A stretch of 64,000 nt of DNA from Muscardinus avellanarius (GCA_963383645.1 OY726561.1:22834795-22898794), one strand, 5' to 3'; counted from the stretch's first letter, positions 9,293-19,967 are shown. Made by a program: numbers and translations. The notes: a model not told the origin generated them from the sequence alone.

Positions 9293-9830
9293 CAATTGAC
9301 TATTTCCATCTTCTGGGGAAGACTGTTAGAATTTCTCTAGTCAACTTCTTAAACCTTCATAATTAATCTGACTAAAATTAGCAGTAAGATTAATGTATGT
9401 CAGGTTATATCTTGTGATATAAAAACTCAATGACAACTCACACCAGCTGACAGATCAAGAAGTGATCACCCAGTCCTGGCCACCCGCAGTCTAATACAGA
9501 AAATCCAACTCAGAAAGCACAGGTGAGCCCAAGTCTACCGTGTAGGTACATCTGTTGCTTCTGATTCAATTATAATCTCACTAGGGATATATATTCTGTA
9601 TGATGATTCCATTTAGGGATCAAGCCAGGGGCTTTTCTCACTGAGCCTCACTGGTTAATAAAAAAAAAATCTGCTATCCTACTATGGCCTTTTTGTTGTT
9701 GTTGTGTGTGCGTGATTTTTTGTTGTTGTTGTTGTTCTCTATGGACTTAACCTCCTACAACAAGGAGATAATCTCTACCTGCCAGAGGTTGGGCCCTGAA
9801 AGCACAGGGCCCAACAGAAGTTCACATAAC
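9293..9830 (+). other. Sequence right of provirus B, possible 3' part of ERV A
   Basis: By position this continues the locus that B interrupted and so may hold the env or 3' LTR of A. I cannot identify a viral motif. It contains GTT-rich runs at about 9691-9736. The class is unknown. Confidence 0.3.
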
Positions 9831-9839
9831 TAAAACTAC

Positions 9840-10928
9840 AGGCTGAAAATAAAACAAACTACGCCAGCAGAGTTGGGGACTAGTATTAACACATACCAGT
9901 AAGTGAATGGGCTCCATGTCAACCAATAAGATTAGAAAAATCTAAACCAATCAAAAACAAAGAATTAGAGCAAATAAAAAAGCCTTTCATCAAATAAAAG
10001 TCCATAACCTGACATATTCTCAGATGAATTCTACATAATCTTTACAGAATAAATAATCTAATACTTCACAAATTACTCTGTACAATAAAAAGACATGGAA
10101 TTTATCAAAACCCTTTTTATGTGGCCAGTAACATAGGGCATAGGTCCAACATTTCAACACATAGGGTAGAAACTAACTGTATAAGATTGCCAATGTTCAG
10201 TAAATAAAAACAAGAATTAATACATGGAATGGCATTAAACAAAAAAAGTCTGGTCATCAAAGAAAACCATTGAGAGTCTAAACAGAATGCACAGAATAGA
10301 ATGAGTTCTATACCAGATATTTGTCTGACAGAAGATTAATCTCTAACATATACAAAGAACTTAAAAAGTCTTAACACTAAAAAATACCCAATCAAGAAAT
10401 ATGTAAGTTTGAGTGTGGTGGTGCACACTTGTAATCCCAACATTTCAGAGGCTGATGTGGTTTGAGGACAGCCTCAGCTATGTAGTGAGGTCTTTTGCAA
10501 CTGAGTGAGAACCTGTTTCAAAATAAAGAATAAAATATAGGGCTGAGAGTGCAGCTTGGAGATACAATGCCCCTGGGTTCCATACCCAGTACCACAAAAT
10601 GAAGAAAAAAGAAAAAGAAAAAAAAAGAATGTGTAACTGAACTAAATAGACACTTTACAAAAGAAGAAATATAAATGGCTAATACATATATAAAAGTGTT
10701 CAATATCATTAACAGTCAGGGAGATTCAAATAAAAACTAAACTGAAATTTTATCTAACCTCAATCAGAATGGCAATCATTAAGGAGTCAAACAAAAATAC
10801 ATGCTGGTGAAGATGTGGAGAAATAGAAACTTTGTTATACTGTTGCTTGGTTTGCAAATTAGTGCATCTACTAAAGACTTTGGTGTGGAGATTGCCTAAA
10901 AGATTCTCAATGGTTCTGGGATTACATG
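9840..10928 (+). mobile_element. L1 ORF2 fragment with internal losses, split by a SINE
   Basis: From about 10010 (attctcagatgaattctac) through 10406, then 10637-10870, the plus strand follows L1 ORF2 from the mid-palm region to the C-terminal region. Landmarks include aaaccattgagagtctaaac and catctaacctcaatcagaa-like strings. Several parts are deleted and no long frame remains. The start before 10010 is uncertain. Confidence 0.75.
10407..10624 (+). mobile_element. B1-dID SINE, sense, inside L1
   Basis: Complete dimer from the B1 left end to an A/G-rich tail. It is flanked by aagaaatatgtaa (10394-10406) and aagaatgtgtaa (10625-10636), an imperfect target duplication. L1 sequence continues on both sides, so the SINE is the later insertion. 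Confidence 0.92.
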
Positions 10929-12108
10929 CTTCTGCCATTCTGTGGTCACCAGACCCCTGTTACCATGGAGGGTAAAGCCAATTCCCTGCTAGCTGACGTA
11001 ATGCCACAACAGAGAGTAGAACAATTGACATAAAGGTCACACACCACCCAAATTTGTGTGCAGTGCCCAGAGTCGAGGTACACATATGTACACAGGGATT
11101 AGACCAGACAGGTCTATCGTCCCACAAGAAGAACAAGGTGTTTTCTCTGTAGTCTCCATGAAAATGCAGACAAACAAGTAGGTCAAATTGCATGTGGGTC
11201 ACTATCTGTCCCTGGGTGGGAATCCCATTTTGAGTCACTTTAACTCACTGAGTCAGGATCTTTGGAAACTATGGGTGCTAATTTCCAGGGACTACTTCCT
11301 ATGACCAAAGGAAAAGAAAAGAGAAATTTAGCAGTCAGAAAGTCATCTGCAGCATAGAAATGGATGGCTCTAAGTTAAGCTTGGAGCTACTAAACACTTA
11401 GACAGCAAGTCAGAGCTAGAGAAAAGAACAGCTGCTTGGTTGTCCGAACATTCTAAATTTGTGAAACAGTTTCTGGTCATAGGGGGTAAATTTAAACCCC
11501 TACCCAAATTGGTGTAGTGGAAAAGAGAACAAAGTAAAGCTTTTCTCCCCCAGCCAAATTTAATACACATGGGGAGGGAGATTTAAAACCCCTCCCTGGA
11601 TGCACCTACATATTGACTCTGGGAGGAGTGAACTACCCCTTACAATGCATGACATACCATTTCACACCTAGGCCTCTGAGGCTGCTGTTAAAGCTTACAA
11701 AAAAGATCTTTTTAAAACAGTGACTATGACTATTAATTTTTTTAGCTCATGATTTTTACAAATTCAGCTGAGTTTTGGTATATATATTTAATGTTTTGGG
11801 TTATTTTTGTTTTGTCTTACTAGAGGCTTTCTAGGGCTCTCTTTTTATTTTTCCCAGCTGACTTTACTCAGCAGCCATTCAGGAATTAATTATCTGTTTG
11901 GTTTCACTAATAGGACAAAGCCAATCTCTTTTAGGAGATGATAAGAAAGGAGATGAACAGTGGTGGTGACTGGTGTGTTTGCCTGCTATGGAAAGACAAA
12001 ATTGTCATCTAAATTAATTTGATTCCATGTCACCCATGATTCACAGACTTCTCAAGCATTGCCAACTGAACAGGTTTTCTCTATATCTTCATTATACACC
12101 CCTTGACA
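10929..12108. other. Unclassified block, less AT-rich than its surroundings
   Basis: About 1.2 kb between an L1 fragment and the minisatellite. Minus-strand open frames of 92 codons (10960-11238) and 66 codons (11370-11570) show no motif I know. Short G-rich and C-rich stretches occur near 11480-11600. It could be an unrecognised LTR or ERV internal piece. Confidence 0.35.
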
Positions 12109-12597
12109 GGCTCTGATCCTGGCCTCAGAGGCCCCAGCACCAGCCTTACCTCACAACAGGCTCCGATCCCAGCCTCGCTTGCCCTGAAACCGGCCTAACA
12201 CCTCAGCAGGCTCCGATCCCGGCTTTGCTGGCCCCAGTACTGGCCTTGCCTCACAGGAGGCTTCTATCCTGGTCTCGCTGTCCCTGACACCAGCCTAACC
12301 CCTCAGCAGGTTCCGATCCCGGCTTCGGAAACCCCAGCACCAGCCTTGCCTCATGGCGAGCTCCAATCCTGGCCTCACTGGCCCCGGCTCCGGCCTCACC
12401 CTTTGGCAGGCTCCAGTCCTTTCCTAGAAGGCCCCAGCACCGGTCTTGGCTCACAGCTGGCTCCAATCCCGGCCTTGCTGGTTCCAGAACCAGCCTAACC
12501 CCTCAGCAGGCTCCGATTCCGGACTCGGAGTCCCCAGCACTGGACTTGCCTCACAGCAGGCTCCGATCCCAACATAGCTGGCCCTGGCACCGGCAAA
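12109..12597. repeat. 50-bp GC-rich minisatellite, about 9.8 units
   Basis: Units begin ggctccgatcc at 12109 and then every 50 bp to 12559. Two unit types mostly alternate. One ends in ttgcctcacagca, the other in taacccctcagca, so the higher-order period is 100 bp. Unit 6 (12359) departs from both. Because 50 is not a multiple of three, the 71-codon minus-strand frame across it has no repeated peptide and is chance. Confidence 0.95.
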
Positions 12598-12710
12598 ATG
12601 AATGCCCTTTTTTTAAGGTAAGTAGTCAATCAAGATTATGTTTGCCTCTGTAAGATTTTTTTCAAATATAATGCTCATTGCTTTTGTAGTTTGTGTCTCT
12701 GGCAGAAAAA

Positions 12711-12713
<3 letters not shown>
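12598..12713. other. Short unique stretch after the minisatellite
   Basis: Contains ttaag/gtaagtag at about 12615-12626, a good splice-donor match on the plus strand, just after the GC-rich repeat. No exon upstream can be supported. Confidence 0.3.

Positions 12714-12764
<51 letters not shown>
12714..12764. repeat. (AT)n microsatellite
   Basis: About 25 uninterrupted AT units, directly joined to the poly(T) of the following SINE. Confidence 0.97.
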
Positions 12765-12795
<31 letters not shown>

Positions 12796-12977
12796 GTAGT
12801 ACTTGGAATTGAACTCAGGGGCATGCTACCTCTGAGATTACCCTAACTCTATTTTTTTATTCTTTATTTTTGAAACATGGTTTTACTAAGTTACAGAAGG
12901 CCCCACTAAGTAGTTGTGATCCCCCTGTCTCAGCCTCCCAAGTACTGGGATTGCAGATATGTGCACCATGCCCAGCT
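12764..12977 (-). mobile_element. B1-dID SINE, antisense
   Basis: Poly(T) to 12794, then the ID half (ttgaactcaggggcatgct), the linker (attctttatttttgaaac) and the B1 half ending cccagct. Confidence 0.92.
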
Positions 12978-13044
12978 CTAGAAAAAAAAAATTATTTTAA
13001 GACACGTTTTAAGGCACTGATGTTTATCTTATGTCTTGATCATC

Positions 13045-13590
13045 AAGGATAATCTTTTATTTAATTTTTTCATATTTTATTTATATGGAACATATTGAAA
13101 GTGGTGTACATTTAGATTGTGCTTAGTGCCCTCCCCCCCCCCCGTTCCCTTTCCCCCCTCTCAACAATGAGTGTCCAGGTTAACCATGCTATATTCATAC
13201 TTTTACACTTATTTGGATATAGCTCCTGCATTGATCAACCTCAGCCTTCTTCCTCTCCTATCCTTCCATTCTAGTTTTGCTGAGATTTCCCCTCCATTAT
13301 CTGGAGTCTCTCTGATATCTCCATTACTCCCTAGGTTGGGCATAGTAAAGAAAAGGTATGTACCTTCTCTTTCTGTGCTTGGTTGATCTCATTTAACTTA
13401 ATGTTCTCCAGGTCTTTCCATCTTCTTGCAAATGCTATGATTTTATTCTTCTTTATAGCTGAATAGAATTCCATTGTGTGTATTTCCCATAATTTTGCAA
13501 TCCATTCATCTGTTGATGGAGACCTAGGTTGTTTCCATATTTTGGCTAGTATGAATTGTGCTGCTATGAACATGGGTATGCATATGTTAC
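13045..13590 (-). mobile_element. 5'-truncated L1, antisense (ORF2 end and 3' UTR)
   Basis: Minus-strand frame 13573-13331 holds the L1 ORF2 C-terminus ([18 protein letters not shown], then MEFYSAIKKNKII and ARRWKDLENI), closed by a stop. The 3' UTR follows down to about 13050. It includes a run of twelve C (plus strand) at 13132-13143 and an A-rich end. The 3' UTR resembles that of the L1 at 21.8-22.6 kb, so both are the same subfamily. Confidence 0.9.
13331..13573 (-). pseudogene. L1 ORF2 C-terminal fragment
   Basis: About 80 codons of the L1 ORF2 C-terminus, open to its end but lacking the endonuclease and reverse transcriptase. Residues such as STDEWI, FYSAIK and RRWKDLE are the usual rodent/mammal L1 landmarks. 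Confidence 0.85.
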
Positions 13591-14174
13591 TGTAGCTTAA
13601 TTAAATTGGGTAAACACAAAATATAATTCATGGCTTCTTAGAATTTACAATAACATTTCAGCCTATTAAATTGGCTTCTAAACTGTTGGTATATAGGAAA
13701 AAAATATTGTGGGATGATTTTATTTTGGGGTCTTTAGTAGAATATAACAAAGTTTGATGAAAATCAGGATCAAGGTCAATGTATAATTTTGCATATACTC
13801 ATTTTTATGAGAACAATTTCATTATTTTACCTGAGCACCCTAAACTTTTCAAAATAATAATCAGACCAATAAAATACTCCTGAACAATAATTAGCTAATG
13901 TTTTGAGATGACAGACATCTCAAAACCTGCAAGGAGTTTTAAAGGAGTGATGAAACTGACCTTCTTGATTCAGCAATAAGACTTAGAGAAAAAAATCAGA
14001 AAATAAGAGAACTAAGAAAAAAGCAGCCAATATTTTAGCCCTTGTCTCCAAGGTCAAATAGTACCCAGGGGATAATGGAACTTTGTAAATGGCTCTGCAA
14101 CTATGGTAATTCATCTTACTTCCTGAAACAGAGGGATTGCAAAGAGTCCACAGACTTCGACACATATTCTTTAA
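13591..14174. other. AT-rich sequence, nothing recognised
   Basis: No repeat family recognised. A minus-strand frame at 13983-14207 runs into the adjacent SINE and is chance. Confidence 0.45.
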
Positions 14175-14187
14175 AAAGAAGGGGCTT

Positions 14188-14374
14188 AGCTGGGCGTGGT
14201 GGAGCATGCTTGTAATCTCAGCATTTGGGAGGCTGAGACAGGAGTATCATGCAGGTTCGAGGCCAGCCTTGCCTGGTTTAAGAGACCCTGTTTCCAAATA
14301 AAATATAAAATAGGTCTGGGAGTATAGCCCGGAGGTAGAAGTTCCCTGGGTTTCATCCCCAGTACCACCAAAAA

Positions 14375-14419
<45 letters not shown>
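14188..14419 (+). mobile_element. B1-dID SINE, young-type variant, sense
   Basis: The B1 half carries ggttcgaggccagcc and gagaccctgtttccaaata, the marks of the second SINE variant. The ID half reads tagcccggaggtagaa. The tail is (AAAT)n. Target duplications aaagaaggggctt (14175-14187) and aaagaagggtctt (14420-14432) differ at one base. Confidence 0.94.
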
Positions 14420-14421
<2 letters not shown>

Positions 14422-14432
14422 AGAAGGGTCTT

Positions 14433-15230
14433 TGGAGAGAAAATTGTCAGAGAAAACTGTCCCTTATGCTTCAAGGAAACCTAATATTTATCAATCAATG
14501 ACCTGTTCTGAAAGATGGCACAGATGGTAGGTGTAAAGTTCACCAGGCCCCTAAGAAAAATCTTGAGGAGTGTTGACTAACCTTAATAGCAAAATGTTAG
14601 AAACACATGTTTTCCAGTATAGGGCTACCTGTTTTGTCCTAAATACCCAGCAGAATAGTATAACCAGAGAAAAATGTGCTATTTCAGGAGTAAAACCAAA
14701 AGGAGCTAGACTGAAGTTACCTTTAAGATCAGGAGGAAAACAAGATGTGACACCAATATCCAAAACCTCCCTCACGTTAAGTCTTTATCGGATGCTCTAA
14801 CATGAAACCCACCACTCATAGGTTTTACAAGTAGAGGACCATCAGACAATACAAAAGGGAAGATTCCTATTCCTGTGAATTTCTGGAGGAATTTTCTGGA
14901 AGTCCTGTTCAAAATCCTGCAGAAAAAAAAGCATTTAAGACCTCGTCTTTAACTTATTAGTTTGGTTTATTGAATACTGATTATGTAAAAATAAAAGTTT
15001 AGCAGCCTCATAATAAAAATTTTATGTTGTGTCTCAGGCCTTGTGCCACACAAACTTTTCAAATATTATATATAATAAGTCATAGTATATTGCAAATGGG
15101 TTGGCTTTCTAGCTTCCAATTTAAAATGTTAACAGATGGATGGTTCAATGTAAAAAGTTATAAAAAAGTATGGCAGAATATGTATGTTATTGTATAATGT
15201 ACTAACATATCATTTTTTTAATTTAGATGC
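14433..15230. other. Unclassified sequence
   Basis: A 76-codon plus frame (14570-14800) and a 74-codon minus frame (14551-14775) overlap with no motif. The sequence is less AT-rich than its flanks and could be an old LTR-type element, but I cannot place it. Confidence 0.3.
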
Positions 15231-15870
15231 CACCAAACCACTAAGAATAAACTGAAATAACCAAGCTCCTTCCACCTACCAGCTACAGATAACTATGAGA
15301 ACAAAACCTCATTCAAATAATTTTTTTTCCAAAGTCCTTTAGATCAACCACCCTTTGAGATCCTGACTGCAGTATTCCAGCAGCCCCCTCTCTCCTCAAT
15401 TCCCTAACAGTAGTTAGTGGGTGTTTGTTTGTTTGTTTGTTTTAATCATAGTGGTGGCATGGTGTAAGGTAGGGAAGATGACCTGGGAATAGGAGAAATT
15501 AAAAAGAAATCCATCCATGTCACCTTTTGTTAGGTGCAGGGAGATAAAAGGCTGGTGGGCACTAGAAGATCTGAGTTCACCATCACACACAGTAATAATT
15601 CAAATTAAGGATTGAATTGGCCAGAAGATATTGGTTCCTCTAAAACCAATTCTGAACAATTATAGAAAAGTAGAAAGTTAACCTCAATAAGGCTTGAAAG
15701 CCCACCTCCCAAGAACTTTATTAGTTTCTATTCTGGAAACCCCTCCCTGCCATAATGGAGGGAGCAGTTTAGTCTTTTACCTTTTCCTCACTTAAAATAA
15801 ACCTTTATATCTCTATACCTTTTATTTGTTCTTAGATTTTATTTTTCGAAAATACACTGGACAAGAAACC
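15231..15870 (+). mobile_element. Possible LTR-type repeat (low confidence)
   Basis: A less AT-rich block ending in AATAAA (15796-15801), then a T-rich stretch, as at the end of an LTR. A (TTTG)n run lies at 15424-15441. No TG...CA ends or target duplication were found. Confidence 0.25.
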
Positions 15871-16316
15871 AATAAGAAGGACACCCTTTTTTAATAATAA
15901 TATTTTTACCTTAAAATTATATATGTTTTTCTATACTCAGAATTTTATTTTTATATGAGACTAGAATTATTTACTTTTGTCCTGCTTGATAATATTTGTG
16001 CTTTCAAAATATAAAAATATCTATTCACCTAACTTGGAAAAATTTAGAGCGATATTTCTTTGGTTTTTATCTACTCTTATATTTCTTTCCTTTTAGAATA
16101 TTCATTACATTTTGTTATTGTTGGATTATATGATAGTAATTCAGATCTCTTGTCAATCATCTATAAATTACTATTGAGATTATCAAATAAATCAATCACT
16201 TATAGCATTATAAATTTCAATTAGAACATTTTCATTTTATATGGTTTCCTTATTTTATAGACACTTTATAAAGGCTGATTCAATTTTAACTTTATTATTT
16301 TAACCACATGTTCCTT
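15871..16316. other. AT-rich sequence, nothing recognised
   Basis: Very AT-rich sequence without recognised repeats. Confidence 0.5.
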
Positions 16317-16343
16317 CTTTTTTTTTTTTTTCCTGTGGTACTG

Positions 16344-16349
16344 GAGATG
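16344..16349. repeat. Target-site duplication, left copy (GAGATG)
   Basis: Matches 17740-17745 exactly. A 6-bp duplication is typical of class II (ERVK/IAP-like) integration. Confidence 0.9.
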
Positions 16350-17739
16350 TGTTGCCGACTAATCTCAGTTGGGTCGTTATTGTCAGCTCCCGGTCAAATC
16401 CTCAGAAAGATGGGGCAAAAGGCAGGTGGAGTTCTGCAGAAACTTATCTGCAGCGATTCTTTCCCCTCTATGAATTCCTTAAGTTTTTAGGTACGACGCT
16501 TTGGAAAGAACCTGAGATGGACAAAGGCTTCTTGAGCCAATGACACTTTATTACAAAAACCCCAAGAAATTTATACCCTTCACCAGTAAAGTTAATAGTA
16601 AGAGGAAAGGAAGTGAATGTAATCACTGTGAAACAATAGTGAATGACACGTAAACAGAGGTAAAAAAACTAGTCCGGTTTTCAGCTGGCTTTTGGCTTTC
16701 AAGGGATTAACTCCGGCTCTCTCTCCCAGATCTTGCAGTCAAGCAGTTCCAAAGGGCAATCTTTCAGAAGAAAACGGGCACACCCAAGGCTTGGAGGCTT
16801 CTCGGGGAATCTTCTTTAACTTTCCTGGAACCTTCCATCTTTTGTGTTCAGTTCCATATAGCAAGTGTGGGGAGATGTGGTGATTCAGGTGGATGTGATA
16901 GAGTTTCTCCAGGTGTTGGCATTTTACCTTCTAAATCTAAAAGCTTAAGCAAACTCACAACACAGTTTGGCAGACAAAATACCACAAACAATACCACAAA
17001 GTTCTTGGTTTTAATTGTCAGATGTATTTCCTTAACTGCTGAACACTCTTCTTTAGACAGCAACTTTAATAATCCATTTCCCTGTCACAAGCCCTCTGCA
17101 ACCTGCTCTTAACCTTCTAATTCCTTTCTTTCCCAGTTGGGACTTTCTTATGATAAGCTCTTCTTCATGCAAAAATGCCTTTTTTCTTCAGGAATATTTA
17201 CACTGGGCGTAAAAGTCAACAATCTTTTTCCTTGGCTCTATTGTATTTGGGCAACTAAGTTGTTCATCAACTAGATTGCTTCGAAGTCACACACAAAATT
17301 TTATCTTCTCTGTCTCTAGGCAGGATCTCAAGGGTAAGCAAAGTTTCCTTAAACTGAGCTACCAGTTACCGGAGTTAACAGCTTAACCTAGTGATAGGAG
17401 TGAGGGTCGGAGACCCTTTGTGATTGCTGCAGCTGGAATGCTTATCACAGCATCTGAGTTCTGGCCAGTTTTTTCATTACTATTGAGCAAAGCCAAGGAC
17501 GTTTAGACAAATTATTAGAGAGTTTATTTCCACGGACTCAGTTTCTTTTTATAGTTCTAATTTCACATCATTGGAGCAATTCGTGTAGAAAGTTAAAAGG
17601 AATAATAGTGAAGGGTATCTAAAAGTGGGGGGTACTTTGGCCAGAGACGACACCTTCTTCTCAGGGCGTTTTTGCCAATTTAACTATGTGGAGTGGGGGT
17701 CTCAACACATAGATGCCGAGGCAGCAGGATGTCTTGGCA
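16350..17739 (-). mobile_element. Class II-like solo LTR, copy 1 (1390 bp)
   Basis: Ends are TGTTGCCGAC and TCTTGGCA on the plus strand, so TG...CA in either direction, inside a 6-bp duplication. Control signals face the minus strand: TATAAA at 16575-16570 and AATAAA at 16552-16547. Only about 18 bp separate the two, which implies a very short R with the signal in U3, as in betaretroviruses. Related to 62351-63877. Relative to that copy it lacks about 90 bp near 17183 and some 20 bp near 17063. No internal viral genes: a solo LTR by recombination. Confidence 0.85.
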
Positions 17740-17745
17740 GAGATG
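17740..17745. repeat. Target-site duplication, right copy (GAGATG)
   Basis: Equal to 16344-16349 and part of the host SINE. Confidence 0.9.
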
Positions 17746-17940
17746 GAACCCACAGGGGCATTCTACCTTCAAGCTATGCCCCCAGCCCTATTTTTTAATT
17801 CTTTTTTATTTGAAACAGGGACTCACTGAGTTGCAAAAGGTCTCACTTAATAGTATCTGAGAATGTCCGCAAACTGCCATCCTCCTGTCTGAGCCTCTCA
17901 AATACTGCAATTATAAGCGTGCTCCATCACACCTGGCCAG

Positions 17941-17983
17941 TTTTCTTTTTTTCTTTGTGATTCTGGAGATTGAACTCAGGGAA
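17941..17983 (-). mobile_element. SINE fragment (ID half), antisense
   Basis: ttctggagattgaactcagg after a T-rich run: the tail-side end of an ID half, truncated. A 110-bp segment duplicated at 19.27 kb follows. Confidence 0.6.
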
Positions 17984-18095
17984 GTAAGTTTTCATCACAG
18001 GCTATTTTGCTGTAGTTTTTCAAGGTAAACTTCCCTTTCTGCTTTGAACAAAATAATACTTTTAATTTTTTAAAATTTTATTTAGAATTCATAAT
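17984..18095 (+). repeat. Dispersed direct duplication, copy 1
   Basis: gtaagttttcatcacaggct to ttatttagaattc recurs at 19267-19380 with a modest number of changes, including gctattttgctg and ctgctttgaacaaaat. The family is not recognised. Confidence 0.8.
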
Positions 18096-18149
18096 AAACA
18101 AGTTATACCATATGTTATATTTATTTTATATTTGAGAAATGTATTTCTA

Positions 18150-18505
18150 GCTCTATTTTATTCTTTATTTGAAAACAGGGTTTTTCTAAGTTGCAGATAG
18201 CCTCAGTAAATTGCTAAGGCTATCTTTTTTTTTTTTTTTTTGGTGGTGGTACTGGGGTTCCTAGAAGCCCTTCTACCTCCAGGCTACACTCCCAGACCTA
18301 TTTTTACATTTTTATTTGGAAACAGGGTCTCCTAAGCCAGCGTGCGTCTGGCTTCGAACCTGCGGGATCCTCCTGTCTCTGCCTCCCAAGCGTGGGAATT
18401 ACAAGCGTGCGCCACCACGCCTGGCTGCTAAGGCTATCTTTAAAACTGTGATTCTCCTATCTCAGCCTCCCAAATACTGGGATTACAAGCTTGTGCACCA
18501 TGCCA
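18150..18505 (-). mobile_element. Older B1-dID SINE, antisense, split by a younger one
   Basis: The linker and first B1 part (tattctttatttgaaaacag to ctcagtaaattgc) lie at 18150-18227. The remainder (gtgattctcctatctcagcc to cttgtgcaccatgcc) lies at 18427-18505. Confidence 0.88.
18228..18426 (-). mobile_element. Young-type B1-dID SINE nested in an older SINE, antisense
   Basis: Poly(T), ggttcctagaagcccttcta, linker, then a B1 half ending ccaccacgcctggct. Flanked by a perfect 15-bp duplication gctaaggctatcttt at 18213-18227 and 18427-18441. Confidence 0.95.
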
Positions 18506-18607
18506 ATTTCATTCTATTTTCTGAACAAGATTCTAATTAATACTTTGAATATTCTTTTCTTTTAAATCTAACATCTGGATGCTATTCAGACACAACACCC
18601 ACTGACA

Positions 18608-18608
18608 T

Positions 18609-18649
<41 letters not shown>

Positions 18650-18650
18650 C
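18608..18650. repeat. (ATT)n microsatellite
   Basis: About 14 uninterrupted ATT units. Confidence 0.97.
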
Positions 18651-19266
18651 TATGGGTCACATTTTCTGTTTTTTTCTGTCCATTAATATTTGGTGAATAA
18701 TTGGCCATCATATCATGATTAATATATTGCTGTAAGTGTGAATTTTGTTTTAAGTCCCACGTATTTTTCTTAGAGCTTCTAGAGACAAATATACTTTTAT
18801 AGTCTGCAATTGATGGTTTAACCTTTGCAGGTGTTGCTTTTTTGTGTTACGTTTCTATGCTCTGGAAGATCAGTTGAACAAGGTCTCTGCTTTAAGTTTT
18901 ATGATATGAAAAATCTGGGAAATGTATTTTTAAACACAGCAAAGACCAATCTGGTACTAATCCATTTGTTAGCAGAAATGTCTTGTTTGCTACCTGTCAG
19001 AGATTTTGCTTAGATCCCTAGAAATACTTCTCTGCAGATATACTTGTGAGTTTAGGAGTAAATCTTAACATAGCTTATATTCAGATTATTTCCAGAACTT
19101 TTTTTCTGAATTCTCATTTTCTAATTTATTCCAAAACAATGTTTCCTGCTACTTTTTGTTTGTTAGTCTGTATTTTGAGATTTTGCTTTGTTTTGTTTTA
19201 TTTTTGTTTGTTTGATTTAGTCACTGACTAGGGAGCTCTTTGTTTTCGCCTAAAGATTGAGGGTAG
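18651..19266. other. Sequence between the two direct duplications
   Basis: AT-rich. Plus frames of 62 and 61 codons (18825-19013 and 19046-19231) have no motif. May belong to one unrecognised old element together with the flanking duplicated segments. Confidence 0.35.
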
Positions 19267-19380
19267 TAAGTTTTCATCAAAGGCTATTTTGCTGCAATTT
19301 TTCAAGGTCAACTCTTCTTTCTGCTTTGAACAAAATTACTAATACTTTTAAATTTTTTAAATTTTATTTAAAATTCTAAT
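19267..19380 (+). repeat. Dispersed direct duplication, copy 2
   Basis: Second copy of the segment at 17984-18095, about 1.28 kb downstream in the same orientation. Confidence 0.8.
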
Positions 19381-19394
19381 TGTTATCTGTGAAA

Positions 19395-19615
19395 TGGTTC
19401 ATATAACCATATATATAATATATAGTATATTATAATATACTATAATCAATTTACATAAAGATTCTATATTATATATCACATATAATGAATATATATTATA
19501 TATACTTTTATGTAAGTACATATAACTTTATAAAATTATATATGTATATAGAGAGTTACATTTTACTATTACTTACATTGACATTACCTACTATTTAAAT
19601 ATATATATGAATTCG
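19395..19615. repeat. AT-rich imperfect TATA-type repeat
   Basis: Dense degenerate TATATA/ATAATATA strings over about 200 bp, a decayed AT microsatellite rather than one clean run. Confidence 0.7.
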
Positions 19616-19679
19616 CTTTTAATGTTTTTCCTTAGTTTTTACACATAAGAGAAAACACATACTTTTTTTGCCTACATTA

Positions 19680-19820
19680 TTTTACTTACATTTTGACTCC
19701 AGTTCTATTCATTTTCTTGCAGATTACAGGGTTTCATTCTTCTTTATGACTTAATAATACTTCATTTTGTATATATCTGACCCATTAAAAATTTTTATTC
19801 TGGAATATTGTTATTAATTT
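19680..19820 (-). mobile_element. Old L1 ORF2 end fragment, antisense
   Basis: The order cattttcttgcagattac, tttcattcttctttatgac, tacttcattttgtatatat mirrors the L1 ORF2 C-terminal region on the minus strand. Heavily mutated. Confidence 0.5.
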
Positions 19821-19967
19821 CTCATTTTTTCAAAGGAACAGATATTAAGAATTACAGGGCCACATACACTAATTACTGGACATCTTTGTCCTTAAAAAGT
19901 ATTAGCATGAATAGGAAGTAGATTACATTTATCAATGAAGATAAAAAAACAGTTCATTCATTAGGAT

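Larger units (their letters stand above)
16317..17938 (-). mobile_element. B1-dID SINE, antisense, split by a class II-like LTR
   Basis: Poly(T) and the start of the ID half (tgtggtactggagatg) occupy 16317-16349. The rest (gagatggaacccacagggg to cacacctggcc) is at 17740-17938. The two parts join at the 6-bp duplication GAGATG, giving a normal SINE once the LTR is removed. Confidence 0.93.

Noticed and set aside
10960..11238. 92-codon minus frame as a viral or host exon
   Set aside because: No motif recognised and no flanking support. Kept only as part of the unclassified block.
12251..12466. 71-codon minus frame in GC-rich DNA
   Set aside because: It lies in the 50-bp minisatellite. The repeat is not a multiple of three and the frame is not shared among units.
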